Shown: piece by piece, positions 46,301 to 61,300 of the stretch
Numbering within the stretch: position 1 is the first letter of the stretch
How the letters are laid out: each line of letters begins with the position of its first letter
The notes under the pieces: generated by a model
Database searches by the model: none
The model's input: only the letters and a program-made list of their open reading frames with translations
What the model was told of the DNA's origin: nothing
Made by a program: the position numbers and the translations under genes
NCBI GenBank assembly: GCA_019055375.1
Contig: JAHQIW010001979.1
Coordinates: 124,001-188,000, forward strand
Length of the DNA: 64,000 bases
Direction: 5' to 3'
DNA from: Parelaphostrongylus tenuis
Lineage: Eukaryota > Nematoda > Chromadorea > Rhabditida > Metastrongylidae

Positions 46301-49300
46301 CAATTTCCGACTTTCATATTGACCCTATCACGACACCTATGCTTGTAACATCGCCTACCAATTTGTGAACAGAACTGAAGCTTCATTCGATGTCCTTTCT
46401 TGCACAGACGTTTACACGTCATGTTTTTGTGAGAGCACGACGGCCTTTTTTTTTGCTGGCTGGCGAACAAAAGTGCTCATGATTAAGTGAGCTCTATGGA
46501 AAGCAGAAGACAGTTGACAGACAGATGACCTGCAATGACTTACTCGATGTTGCGCGTGTTGAGATGGCTCGTTGGCCTGGTGCCATTGTTGCAGTGCGGG
46601 ACACCTAATTTTCCTTTGGCTGCTACAGCTAGCTCACTGAGAAGTCTCTTTGTAAAACCAAATACTTAACTGGAATTGGGAGAATTCAGACTATCGAAAG
46701 GTTACTAAAATCCAAGGGAATTGCTCCGCCCAGCAAAAGATACGCCGAAACGCTACAAGTGTGAAACGTTTTTATTTTGTATAAATATCCTTCATTTCGA
46801 GTGTTTTCTTAAGACCACAGCTCAAATTACAATATGCCTGATAATCATTATTTGAGCCACGCATGTCAGTGGTCTGTTAATGAGGGCTGACTTATAGAGC
46901 CCGATACACGTGTTTCGATCTTGCGATCTCGTCAGTCGGGCAGTTACCCGTTCTCGTCTTTTGCTAATCTCTGTGGGTGCTCCAGTCCCCACAATAAGAG
47001 TTAGCGACGACGTACGTTTTACACTCTGTGTTCAGTGAAGAACTCACCAAACACAGAGTTTTTTACACTCGAATGCTCGTGGCTAGTATATTTAATATAA
47101 CATATCCTTCATTTTTTATTTTGGCTGTTACAGCGCAATAAAAGGTTTTCTCCACAACGCAAGTGTATTTATGGAATCCTTTAGATCTGAGCTATCGATT
47201 AAGCTACAGAGCTTTTTGAATTATTTGAGTAAATGCCTTGCTTTCAAATGTGTGCAGATAACAGCAATAATTCGGATGTATGAAATCCAATTTTTTTATG
47301 AACGTTACAGAGCTATAAAAAAATCCTTTTAGAAACAAAATATATAATTGGAATTGGTAAGATTTGCTCTATTTAATGATTAAAAGCAAATTATTAGAAA
47401 GTTCTATCTGGCGAGAAATGTTTGAATGCGAAACAAAATTTTATTTCGGCTGTTACAGATCCAAAAACAAGCCATTTGAGAAATAAAATTTGTCATTCAA
47501 ATCGCTTGATTTGGGCTGTCGTACGACTATTAGAACGTTTCACCTAAACAAGAAATGCTTTACAGGGTCGAGGTAATGATAAATTGTAAAATTTTCTAGT
47601 ACACTAGTTTCTATCATGTGAAATGAACAACACTAACGCATTGACAGCGAATCATACCGTGTTTCAAAAACATTGTTTTTTTTTATCTATTTGTATTCAC
47701 ATTACGTGAAATTTGTAAAAAAGGCTTGTTTATCTTCATGGATTTTGTAAGTCCATTTGAAATTTGGATCAGGGATCCTCCTCCAAACACAAAGTATGCG
47801 CATTTTCTGGAAAGTGTAGTACTGCGAATTAGAGCTTTCCTGATGAGGGAGATTGTCGAAACCAACAAGCATTTGAACTCGCTTCTCTGAAGACGGCGAC
47901 TGATACTTACTCTGTAGAAAAAACCACAAAGTGGCGGTGTAAACACTCTTCGTTAACTGTCCAACTTGACGAACAGTTTGCAATAAATCCCAGGACCGAC
48001 TATCTATCAACCTCGGCATAGTTTGAATAAATGAGTATCTTCTTCTGTTTTGCCGCTTCGAGGTGTTATTGATATTATTTATTGAATATCAGCGAAGCAT
48101 ATAACAATACAATTAGTAATGCAGCACGAATATTACAACAGTCTGGTGGCTTACGTTTCGGCAAGGTTCATCATCTTCAGAGCCTGGAAAGGTCAAATTG
48201 ATTCGCAAATTTTTAAATCAAAGCCTTCATAACCCCAGCAGAAAACGTAAGAAATAAATTTTTGGGTCGCTAAGAAAGGCTTCATTTCAAAAACACTCAC
48301 CGCTTAAATGTTTTAGGTCTTTCAATTAATCATTGAAGACCGCGTGACCTAGCACCATACCTCAGGCTAATATTCCCGGCCTGAGCCAGACACAGTCTCA
48401 CATTAGCACAGACTCTAAGTGGCAGGTCTCCAATGATTAATTGAAAGACCTAAAACATCTAAACGGTGAGTGTTTTTGAAACGGAGTTTTTCTTAGCGAC
48501 CCAAAAATTTATTTTCTACGTTTTCTGCTGGGGTTATGAAGGCCTTTGATCTAATAATTTGCGAATCAATTTGACCTTTCCAGGCTCTGAAAATGGCGAA
48601 CCTTGCCGTAACGTAAGCCACCACGACTGTTCTAATAATTATGCTGCATTATTAACTGTACTGTTATATGCTTTGCTGATATTCAATAAATAATATCAAT
48701 AACACCTCGGAGCGGCTAAACAGAAGAAGATACTCATGTCTAACTTGAGTGATGTGCAATTCTGCTATAACTCCTTCTGCGGGACGGTATCGATCCTGTC
48801 AGCAACAAATTGTAGACGGTATGGCCTAGTAAGCACATGTCGGTTTTCAGCCCAGTTAAGCCGATAGCTGTTGGACATATGTAATCGAGAAGATTTCTTT
48901 TTAACCGCCTTTCTATAAGTTATAATAACAACATGTTAAAAGGATAAAACTCTCGGCGTTGATCAATCACTGGGGGATGCGCCATTCATTCGCCTTCAAT
49001 TTTTAACTTCGTTTAAGGTGATTGAATGCTTATCTGGTCTTTACAATGACTCGCGGTGGCCCCCTGCTCTACCGTGTCAGTGTTGCTTATGCTCCCAGAC
49101 AAGTTTGAAACATATCTGGTACCATTTTACCGACCCCGGAGGGATGGATGGCTTAGTGAGCCATGAGCGCGAGATCGAATCATTGACCTCGTGTGCGATG
49201 CAGAGCACATCTAACCACTGCGCAAAAACATGTTAATACTAAAAAAAGCGACCAAAAGAAGAGCGCTAGTGATTATTTATCTAATATATTTGTCATTCAA

Positions 49301-52300
49301 AAATAATAGAAAAGTGGAAAGTGCTTATTACATAGTAGAACACCCACTGAGTTGTGAATAGAGAAGTCATTGTGAATTCTGCGCTGCATTTCTTTTAGTA
49401 CATTGGCGACCTATAGAGCCTATAGATCTCCTAGGTATGGTGAACATGGCTTATTAAAACCATTATTCGAAACCTTTGAGCTTTTTCAAGCTACAACGAT
49501 ATCTCAAAAGAATAGATCACCTCACTAAGACCGATAATCTAATACTAGATCAGTAGCGAATTCATTGCGCCGGCTCGCCACGCTGTGATTTGTGTTGACT
49601 ACAAGTGTGTCAAGAAGAAGTTATGGCGTTCTCGATGCGTTTGACATTCAAGAGAAGGGAATCCTGTATGAGGCAACTAATGATGGTTAATGTAGCGAGT
49701 GGACCGTTAAGGTTGTCCTAAGAACCTCCCGTGGCGAAACTCTCAACAAAAAATCTCGAGATGACTTTTTGAATGCTCAAAATGAATTAATCATTACAGC
49801 TTATTTAAATTCTGTAACATTTGGTTTACTCACTGTTTGCACAGCTATCATTACAGAGATTGAACGAGTTGATCTCGGAACCCTTCACCGTCCACCATCC
49901 ACCATGACATCCCTATAGGAGATCCCATTGACGAAATACATTTTTTGCCACATCAACATCTATTTCAAAGAGAAATCTTGAGTGAACGAAGTAGTGTTGA
50001 AAATCATCCCGAAGATTTTTGCCTTCCGAAGCTCCAAAGCTTTATGCTATTGAAATAAAGTATTTCATTATGTGTACATTCAAATAATCATCGCACAACT
50101 GTTTGGGCTTCATTTGAGCTGAAATATGACCATTCAAAATTGCTGTTCAAAATAGGCTAGTATTGTTTCTACTAATATCATTTATCCAATGAAACACTTT
50201 ATATTATTGACTATCTATACAAGTTTCAAAATCATATTTGAATTCTACGGTAAAGAAATGCTTTTTATAATATAATACTTACACTTTGGATATTTTAGTG
50301 AATTGATATATTTACTCCAATTATTAATTTCACGCGACTCGTCATTGTAATTTTTTGTGCGGATCCCAGCACCTCTTTCGTTCTGATCACTTCTTTTCAT
50401 TCAACCTCTACATTTGTCTTCTAACATTTCACGCGTTGCTTTGATTGTTACCTGATTATTTCTTCTTTATGAACGTTGTAGAATGCAGGTCAGGGCGATT
50501 CTGTAATAATTATGGAGGTAACCGAACTATGGCAATTCCCAAGACGTTCGTTGACTGATTGCAATAGAGTGTTGTTTGGGGATCGAACCAGCACCTTACC
50601 TATTTTCTTGCTTCTCCATACATCGCACCACTAACCGCTGCGTAACCCCATCCCCGGTCATATGTCATAAATCATAATTTATATTAAGTCAATTGGTGTT
50701 TCTAAATTTTCGGACAAAGATCACCTTGAAATGAGATTTTGTTTTTATTAGGTGAAAGCTGCTGGTCTATTAGACACATTGGACGAGGAGACAAAAATTC
50801 GACAGGAAGCATATTTCGAAGTAAGACATATCACAGTGATTTAGTAGATCGGCACATTCGTGCAGTTTTCTCGTCTTTGTTTACTTAACAACTTGTTCAC
50901 TTGAATTCCGTCTTATCACTAATTTCTCGAATAAGTTAGTTAACATGGTCTTATCAGAATGAGAAAAAAGCAACAGATCGTTGAAGTTCAAAAAAGCAAA
51001 GAACCCCTCCTTTATTCGTATAGATGATGCGATAACAGAAAATAATACTGTGTAAAGAATCAATAAGGAAGGTTGTTCTCTGTTTTTGAAGTTTCGCATT
51101 AATCGAATGGAGCAAGCAACACAAGGCTGCAGCTTCGCAGATCCCAGAATTTGAAAAATATTTCAAGCGATTTTAACCAATGATCACGAAAAATCGCTGC
51201 TTCTTCACTGTAGTATTCTTCATCATAAACAAACGCTTTTGGTCATGGTTCGCAATAAAGTTTGCCATACTTTGACCACGTCCTTTCAAAAAAATACAGC
51301 TATTCAGGGTTCTAACCTCTCTGAAGTTTACCTAAAATGTTTTGCGGGAATGTTGAACACGTCCTCAGCTTGAGTGATCACGAAGAGGGGATCGCTGCTT
51401 AGTGCGCTTTTGTTTCTCCAGAAAAAGCGAGAAACATTTATCCTATTTTACATTTTATTTCTTCTGTAAGCTTTTTTACCTTTTTACATAGCGCAAAAGA
51501 GGCCAAAAAATAGTATTAGTAACCTTGCAAATTTTGGCCTATAAGTAATAATTTGTTCCAGGTTATCACAAGTGAGGCCTCCTATCTACGTTCGTTGAAC
51601 ATTCTCATTACTCATTTCATGGCTAGTCAGGAATTGATGGGTGAATAGCTTTTTCTTCTCGTATACGTCAAAATCTTAAACATAATTTTCTTTCCGTCAA
51701 GACTCGAATTTAGAAGGTGTTCAAATGACATTGGGAATTGACATTCACCACTTTGTTTTGTAAGAACCTATTAATATTCGCCGCGTTGTTTTTTTGGATA
51801 TAATTGTTGTTAACGATGAGAATCCAATTTAGGCTTCTCCTTATTAGATTTCTTTGCTGTCATACCAAATCAATAACATAAAGCCTGTAGTCATCACCAT
51901 AACCTGTAGTGATCACCATAAAGTAGTCTTCTTTAGCACTAAAATTATAGACGAATGTATTCTACACGCAGCGCTATAGAATACGGTAAATCGTAGCTAA
52001 AATATTCTATGTTCGTTTTACCATCACTAGCAGAGTCTTATGAATTTAATTTTATGAATTGATTCATTTCAGGTTCGAAGAGTTCATTTTCGGTGATTAG
52101 TAACTCTGAGCGAAAGCATTTATTTAGTAATATTTTTGCTGTACGGGATTGCAGTGAACGGTGAGTTATTGTTGTTGAAACTATTCACCACTAAGCATTC
52201 ACAAGTAGCTGGTCATCAATTCCTTCCGTGGGAAAACTGCTGACATTTCATCTCCACCGTTCATCACTATTGATAATGACAAAACATCTGCCGATAGCTA

Positions 52301-55300
52301 TGCACGAGCTCGCACTATCGATGGAAAAACAAAACGTCTCAGAAGAAACAAAGTTGGAAACGAAAATGGAAATCAAGAAAATCTAGTGAACACTATCTAT
52401 ATGGTTTTTCAGAGACGAGTTCTATTATTCAGAAATGTTCTTGACATTGTCGAAGTGGAATGAAGTCCTTATCTATTTCCTCTTCGTTTGCTCCTTATGA
52501 AGCATACCATAGTACTAGAGTGAATCGCATAGCGACGTTCGTTGATTTGTTGCTGTCTTTTAGACTTCTGTCGGATTTGGAAACACGACTAGAGCAGAAT
52601 CTAATGTTGGACGATTTGTGCAGTATTCTCGTTCATCACTTTGAAACCAACTTTGACGTCTACGTGAAGTACTGCTCGAATCAGGTACATAACCTACTAA
52701 CGTTGACTACTGTCACTGAGTGTTTGTCGTATTTATTCTTGCCAGCTAGTGACCATTTCACACATTGACGATGATGAGAGGGGTGTGTAAAAAAGTTTGC
52801 GTCAGCTGGGAATTGAACCCTGATACGACGCCTGTTTCGACACCACTCTTCCTACGCCACAACGCGTTATATGTCAACAGGCAACCGTTTACGGTATGGC
52901 GTGGGCAGTCACTATCGACATTGGACCACATTTATTCTGACAGATATTGGGTTTCAATGATCAATCAGAATTCATTTATTTGACCGCCTATTGAAACACA
53001 ATATCTCTAAGCATAAGTGGGATTGACTGTCGATAGTGACTGCCCACGCCAGACCGTAGACGGTTGGCTGGAGTGAAATCTGGGTTCGAATCCCAGCTGA
53101 CGCAAACGTTTTTTGCACACCACTCTACATTATTGGGTTCCATTGTAACATCATACCACCGCAATAGGCGGTCAATTAATTGAATTCTGATAATGAGAGG
53201 AATAGAGGAACATGCGTAATTGTCTTTGCCATAAATGGATTCAGCTTTTGCTTCTCCTACCAAATCAGTACACACTATTCAATCTAATTAATGTTTACTT
53301 GTCTGTTGAACTTCTACTATTTGGATGCTTTTTACGTAAAATAGAAAGCTACAGTGCCCAAATCGCCAATTACCAAAACATTAGATCAAAATGAAGAAAA
53401 CCCAAGAATAAACTTCTAAATGAATTATAGGAGTGTTTGATAGAGAATTTGAAAATTTTTTTTTGTGTAGAAATGTGTGTAGAAAAAAAAGAAAAAAAAG
53501 AATTTTCTAATCAGTCGTGATGAGTTCCCTTTCTGGTCATCTTTCCCACTTTATCAAACTGATTCTGTAATTATTTTCTGTATTATTTTTCATAATGGAG
53601 TTTGAACTAATAGACCATATTCAAATGAATACTGCTGTAGGAATAAAGTGTACTGTGATAGGTGGTGCGCACTTCAAAAGTAAATACTTTTGTGCATCGT
53701 CATGTTGCTTCGCGCAATTTCCACGACTTTCTTTAGGTTAATTTGTATTAGAATTTCTAAGATTAATAAACTATCGTGACCCCTTGGAAAACTGTGTTAA
53801 ATTTCCGTTATCCTGGCTAATCTCAATGGTGCTCTCACTATTTTGTTGAATGTACAAGAGCGCCAAAAGATGGTGTTAAAACAAGAAAAAAAAAGTGAGA
53901 TTTCAGGTGTACCAGGAGCGGACACTACGCCGACTGAAGGCCGAGAACCCTGCATTTTTGGAGCCGTTTCGAAAATGGAAGCTGATAAGCAATGCCAGGG
54001 ACTTGATATGAGATCTTTTCTCATGCTGCCAATGCAACGGGTGACAAGGTGCCACATAAAGCCATTTTTTCCTTACTATTTTTTTACGCAGTGTAGATGG
54101 AGTCATCGTATCACTATCGTTAGACAGAGATAATCACGTTGTTTTTCACTGTGAAAAACATTTTGGTGTCTTTCTTTTTCTTCACCACCTTATTCGGCCG
54201 TCTCACAGTTTATACACTGTGCGCATTCCAGTACTTCTAAAATTCAAATCCTTTTTCGCCTTCTTCTCAAACATCTCAGAGTATGTCTCCTTGCAATCTC
54301 AAACATAGCTTGGCTGCGGTGTTTCATAGAGCGTTCGTTGCCGGAATGTCGAGGGGCGGGGATTAGCCTCGTGCCACATCATAACGAGCATCACAACCAC
54401 TCGGCCAAAGATCCCCAACATTTCGATATACTGTGGCATACTTCACCTAGCGCCTAAATCATTTGTACTCATGTTTATACTCGAGTGACTCGACCTAACG
54501 CCGATAATGTCTCCCAAACCCTTCTTCTCGAATCAGAACTGCCCCGCTCTGCTTATTCGAGAGGCGAAAATGCATAATTTCGGTTATGCGGTTTGTCGTT
54601 ACTGTTCTTGTTGTGACGGAATCGACAATGAGTATGCGGACTTTGCAGTTGGCACACATTTCACATTTTCAAGAATTTCATAAAAATTAGCAAGTTTTCA
54701 TTCTGATAAAATTCTTTCAAAATTTATTATTTTCGGTGAACTTCTTTACCAGGTATTTTAATGACTCTGTTTAATAGATGTTTCATATGATATTTTCTCG
54801 TTGAAAATAATCTGTCTGGTTCAGGTATCCTCTTCTTGTCTACGCAATATTGGATCGTCTACAAAGGGAAGGTAACGAGTATGAAGTGACCACACGAGCT
54901 CTAAACGCCGCCAATAAGGTAGATATTTTGCATCGTCTTTTCTAATTCTAACTGTTCATGAATCTTTTTCGTCTTTCTGTTTTCAAACCTATGGTTTTGG
55001 ACAGTTTTTGAGATATACTGTTATAATAGTATCTTCTAATGAAGAAGAAGCGCAAATTTTCGTTTCTAGATGCTTTTTGAGTAAAGTGATGTATTAAGGG
55101 CGCGGTCACCTTTTTATATAATGGCCATGAACCTCTCCTATCACAAATAGTATCTGGAACAATAACAAAACGTTACTGAACTATGAATGAGAGCGCACAC
55201 GCAATTGTGAGCTCGCCCAGTGACTTATCATTGCACTGCCGTTTAAAATTAGAGGACGTTTCTATTGCATTTCTCATTTGATATTTTTTTCCCAGCAGTC

Positions 55301-58294
55301 AAAAATTTTATACCATCATAATTCCTGGTTATATGAGCACTCAAAGCAATATTTTTATATGCTTTTCACATTTCCACCTCACCATATGTTATGTTATTAT
55401 CGCTCATCGTTATTACTATTTACTGTTTTTACTGTTATTATTATTGCTGTGACAACATGCCTTCAGTTTTTTTTTTGGTATGTTACGGCTTTTCAAATTG
55501 TATGGATCCATCACTTGGTTTATTATTCTATTGCATAGCATTCTAATCACTGCGCTCTCCCACAATTACAGTAGGAGTTGATTCGACTACTATTTATCGA
55601 TATTCATGAGAAAGACCAAAAATCTCCGAACTACCCTCAAATCGGAATATCCGTAGATTCATGATAAATGCAGAGAAACGAGGCGCACATGAGAAATTCT
55701 GGGATTTTTGATAAGTGATATCGGTTCGTAAAAAGTAAGACTATGATTAACTAAGCAGTACGGTATTCTAATAGAACATCTAAAGGTCAAGAAGATGAAT
55801 CGTAGTTGACTTTAATGCTCTTGTTGAGTTTTACTTCAGGTAGTCGGTGAGTGCAACGAAGGAGCACGACGAATGGAACGAACTGAGCAGTTGCTCGACA
55901 TTGACAGCCGACTAATCTACAAGGATCCAGACCTCAAGTAACAGCACTATCCATATATCTTCTATTTTATTTTGCATAAAACCAGCAATTTCGTCAGAGA
56001 TGCTTTACTACGTTCCTGAAACTAGTAATGCTCATAATATTCGGTCACCGTTAGCAATTGCGGTTTTCAAAAGTAAAAAGGATGTTCGATAAACTATAGA
56101 ATGTTTTAGCTGTTTTGAGGTGCTATTGAATGTAAGGACTGAGAAAATGTTAGTGATATGAACATGCTTTGATTTTCAATCCATTTACAACCTACAATTT
56201 TGAGAAGTTGGAAAGTTGCTGGAGGATTTCGCGACCTCCGACATTATCAAATGAAGAATCACAAAAAATAGTACAGAACGTCGGTCTTTTTTGTGATGTT
56301 AACTACGAAAATCACTTTTGAATACTGGCTCAGTTGAAAATTCAAAACCGAATTCAAAGCACTACCCAGGTTTTTTGGGTAGATTTCGATCATTTTCCGA
56401 AACCTTTCAAAGCTCTTTTAAAACTTATTCTGCATCTTTTCCAGTTAAATACGTATTTTTGGAACTATGGAACAGTTGCAAAGCAGTTTATCAGTACATA
56501 TGCATCTTTGGTTAAAAGTACAAAGGGAATAAAATTAATTTATGAGGAAAATATTGATTCGTACTGATTCATATGAACTTTGGTTTCGTCCAGTGATTTC
56601 AATAGCCCTTCTTGATAAGTTTCAATCATTTCCGTCAAACAATATTTATTCCGAACAGTCTAATTTTGAAAATCTACGCGAGGCTGGTAAATCTTCTTCA
56701 TTATTGAAAGGTGACATTTCGGTGGGAGAAAATCACTTCAAATGTCTACTTATTATATGGGACCTATCGTTTAACTACTTATATGGGAAAGATCATCGCT
56801 GTGTTGTCACATACTATGATAATGAATCTTGCTCAAACTATAAAACAATCTGAGATAAGGTGGCATACCATCTGTGATATTCAGAACTCTGCCCATTTCC
56901 TGAACTTTTGAAGTTTTTCCAAAAACGTCAAAGGTTTTTCGCGCCGACACTTTAGACTCAGGCTGTAAAGAATTTTGCTCTCTCTTCAAACTCGTCATAG
57001 TTAAGCTTTTATGTCCTATGTGAACCTAAAAGAGTTTTTACTCAACTTTTCGGCTTTGGATTTTCACCAGATAAATGTGGTATGCTACAATAAGCCTTAG
57101 CTACGAGGCAGGCGAACCGCAGAAACGTCATCCATTATTATTGTACCACATTGTACTCAATGATCTTTTTCCTATGACGATGTGTCTGCTTATCAAGAAA
57201 ACATGGATTCATTCAATCAGTGCTGAGCTTGATCCATGTTTGATTTTGGGAATAAATCGATCTATACTTTCGAAACAATCGATACAAGACGAAAAAGAAA
57301 TCAGTGGTGGCTTGAATGTGAAGTTCTTGGTCGATTTTAACGGTTCTTATCATTTCAGAAAGATTGCTCTCGTCTCCAATTCGCGATATTTGGTGAAACG
57401 TGGCTCGTTAGTTCAGTTATTGGAACGCAAGAATCGAAATATTCTGCAGGTCAGTGCGGTAGTACGTTACCGTATACCCGCCCCACTTACCTATTAATTC
57501 AAAAACGTGATGTTTCATAATAATAATAATACTAATATGTTAATGGAGGGGGTGGAGGGAAGCGTATTCAAGTGGTATAATGCTTGTGGCAACGCGGAGA
57601 TGACCTTCACCTCTCAACTCTCTCCGCCGTCAACAACGGACGCTTTTTGTAATGCTACAACTATACAATCTTCGAGGTATCATGAAAACGTGCTTAACCA
57701 GAGTTCTACGACTTTCAAAAGGAAGACGAAGAATGAACTGAACTCTAGAAGTACTAGGATCTGCGCAGTGAGTGAGATAACGAATCGTTAAAAATAAAGA
57801 TATGAGGAGTAAATAGGAACAGATGATTATAAAGGGAGTAATAATGAAACAAAGTATTGGGCACTAATCAATTTACCGAGATGTGTCATGCATTTGATTC
57901 CATTGGTAGCATTCTATACGTAGTTAAATGTGTATTTCGTCTCTAAAATGACCTGCGAATAATTATTTATGTATCGAATAAATAGGAGCGCATGTGATGC
58001 AGTTGTTGGAGATGTTCTTGTCACACAGAAAGTCGATGGTTCAATCTCGCACTTTTGTCTCACCAAATCTCCCGTCGCCCCGGGGCCGGTAAATCGGTAC
58101 CAGACTTGTCCGAGGGGGTAAGCTATGACTGACTCGAAACAGCGGTAGGCCACCGCGAGACATTGTAAAGTCAACTCAAACGAAGTTAAAAATTGAAGGC
58201 AAATGCATGGCGCATCCCTCAGGGATTGATCAAAGCCAAGAGTTTATACTTTATCCTTTATCGAATCAGTATTTATCCTATTAGAGAAATCCGG

Positions 58295-58340
<46 letters not shown>

Positions 58341-61300
58341 AATATAAATATATATATATATGTATATATGTTAAGAAAATCCCATGAATCCCATGAAGAA
58401 AAGGAAGCCTATCTTGCCAGGACTCAAGATCGAATCGGTGGCAAACACCTTCTACACCGCTCCTCTAAGCACTTCGCTAAATTTACACTCATGCTATGGC
58501 ACTCATGATTAATAACAAAATTCATTTCTCAAAAGCGTGAAGCTAATATAATTATCGTACTGCTAATGTTTCGAGAAATTTTCTACTTCTTGCACATTAG
58601 ATTCCTTTTTTTTTCTTCAATAATTTTGCTCTAGAATTCTGACGAACAACACTATTCCCGATTACTAAATAGACTCAAATGGATATTTTTGCTGAGGTTT
58701 CCTCTTGTTCTCAGTTTCACTTTTTAGGGGAAGCAGAAAACCCGTAACATCTATATATTTCTCTTTTCGGATATTATACTGGTTACGAAGAAAAAATTGT
58801 AAGTTTTTTATTGACTATGTCTTGGCCAGCTCAACTTGCAAATTTCGATAATGATTTAGGAATGGGACGTACGAATGTAAAGACTATGCGGGTCGACGTT
58901 ATGTGGACGTGCAACCATTAGAATGTGATGTTGATCGGGTACGCACATCTATCAATAAGTGTTCCAAAAGATATTCACTTTGGAAAAAGACGGTAAATCT
59001 GGAAATTTAGAATATTTAACCAGAAGAATAATGTAGAAGTAGAAAACACTACCACGATTCTCGTGAATCCCACGACTTACGTCAATTCCACGATTTATCT
59101 ATAAAAAGTTACTATTCACAGTCATCAGTAGACCAAAAAATTGTGGGAAAAGTGCCATTAAATCCTATAATGTAAGAATTCTTTCCAACTAGTGTTGATG
59201 TGACGCCCTCTCGCTGTCGAATTAGTTGTCCCATTCATACTACGGTCTCTCCCCAAAAATTTTCACGGTCAAAGGCACAAGGGGGATAGCCGTGCTATGC
59301 TCAGTCAGTGACTATCAGTGAACAGGTAATCAGTATGTAATTCATTTGTCAAAAAATCAGAATGATGTGAAAGTCACTGAAGAAGAACATTTCTTCTGAG
59401 TATTATCAAAATTAGATACATTCATAGTCATTCCGACGGGAATTTACGCATACGAGTTCCGTTACGCGTGCTTTTCTCAAGAGTCCTATGCAGAATTTTT
59501 TGAATTATAAAAAGCACAGTAAACTTGATTCCAGTAAGAGAGTGGAATGGTTACAATTCCAGATGTCAACGACTTCGTTGAATATCCGTCCACATTTATT
59601 CCTCTGCGTGTTCATGCGTAATGCGCACGGAAGGCAAGTTGAATTTTTGCTGAACGCCGAGTCCGAAACGGACAGAGAAAGATGGCTAAGCGCTCTCAGA
59701 CCTCCTACAGTAAGTCAATTACATGAATCTTGAAGCGCAGAACTCATCACGAGGCAGCGAAGCGCTACTAATTTCTTTCCTCCACTTTATACTTCCAGCA
59801 AAAAAAAATTCGTCTCCTCGCATTCATCACTTGATTGAGAATCTATCGTGTTCATGAACGTCGTGGAATACTGGCACATCTTTTTAAAATCTCCAGGACA
59901 GCCAGGCTGGGGCGTTTCGTAGGACGTTCGTTATTGATTGTCGCACTGTTGGGGGGAAGGGGAATCAACCCGCGACGGACAATGCGACGAGCATCACCAG
60001 CCACTCGGCCGCAAACCCCACCCCAGTTTATTTTTTGAGCGTCATAAAGCTAACAAACACATTCAGTGAGTCGCTGGTAGTCCTTATTTATTACACTTAC
60101 GTTTACTCAAATTACCCGTTGTACTACAATGAAAAAATTTACCTCACATAGACGACAGTGATATATTTTTGTAACCTACTTTATCAGTCTTTCCATATAT
60201 AAACGACTCTCCATCATTCCTTGGTGTACGGACGTTTTACTACACTACCACATAATGAAAACGAAATAATCGCTAGTCTGAACAAGAATATCAACTCTGT
60301 GTTATGTTAGTCGGTTTTATTCTCAAAAGACAGTATTCGAACTTATGTGAGAGAGATAAACAACCATAACAATTTTTATCAAATTGAGGTGTTAGACGAG
60401 GGTTCAATTCAGAATTCTTCCCTAATACTGTTGGCTCTGACCGATAAATAGAGGTAGGTCGTATGTAAGCCCAATAAGGGAAGATTTGCCCATCTGGGAT
60501 GTTCTTTCATCACAGCGAGATATACTGGAAGGCTTCTAATTTCCGCTTCATCTGTATCACCTGTTATCGCGTAAATCGTCAACTGACTCGAAAGACACCA
60601 GCAAGATTTCCGTTTTTCCCTATTGCGCGCAAGAGTGGCCCAGTGGGTCCTCCTTGCTTTGAAAATTTGTTGAGCATCATATCTTACTTCTAAGCTTTCG
60701 TGAAAAAATCGGACCATCGGGTCGGTGATCTTCTTGTGAAGCGCTTGACATCCTAAGGAATTCAGTCGGTAACGTTTTTGCCCATCGGTTATCGTTAAAG
60801 CGCACTGTGTGTCCAGCCCACCTTATTTTAGATATCCTGGCGTATAGAACGGCATATCTTGTCTTCAATCGTTGATGCAAATTATACCTCGAATCTTTTT
60901 CTCTCATTCGCGAGATACGGGATACTCCCAGCATCGACCTTTCGACTGCGCATCCTTGCGTCAAGTGATCTTTCATCCTGCTTACGTAGCGACTAGGTTT
61001 CCGCTACATACGCTAGAGCAGGGATAACGGTTGAGACGAAAAGCTAAGCACGGAGTCGGATGTTCTTCGTCTTTTCACTACGTCCTTGATGTTCTTAACG
61101 CTCCCTAAGCCACTCGTTTCCTCCGCTCAGTTGTGGAGTTAGAACTTCATCATGTTGACTTCACGACCTAAATAAACGTAACTGGAACATTTGGAGATAT
61201 TTATTTCGTTGAGGTTAAATAGGGTATTTGAAACCCATCCGTTCCTCATGAACATCGTTTTGGTTAGATCTAGTCGGGGACCAATCCTTACACTACAAAC

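Larger units (their letters stand above)
48031..48737. mobile_element. 0.7-kb foldback of PLE terminal sequence, intron 9
   Basis: Left arm (48031-48341) and right arm (about 48426-48737) are inverted copies, with a loop of about 84 bases. Matching blocks include ATGAGTATCTTCTTCTG at one edge and its complement at the other, and 'TTTTAGGTCTTTCAATTAAT' with its complement at the centre. Each arm holds a PLE-type hammerhead motif. There are no coding blocks. Confidence 0.75.

Noticed and set aside
57075..57358. Long open frame running into exon 17, as a possible extra coding exon or alternative N-terminus
   Set aside because: The composition is intron-like, exon 17 has its own good acceptor, and exon 16 joins it exactly in phase with a conserved DH-PH boundary.
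58193..58387. 64-codon frame with Tyr-Ile repeats
   Set aside because: It reads through the AT microsatellite and the end of a SINE-like repeat.
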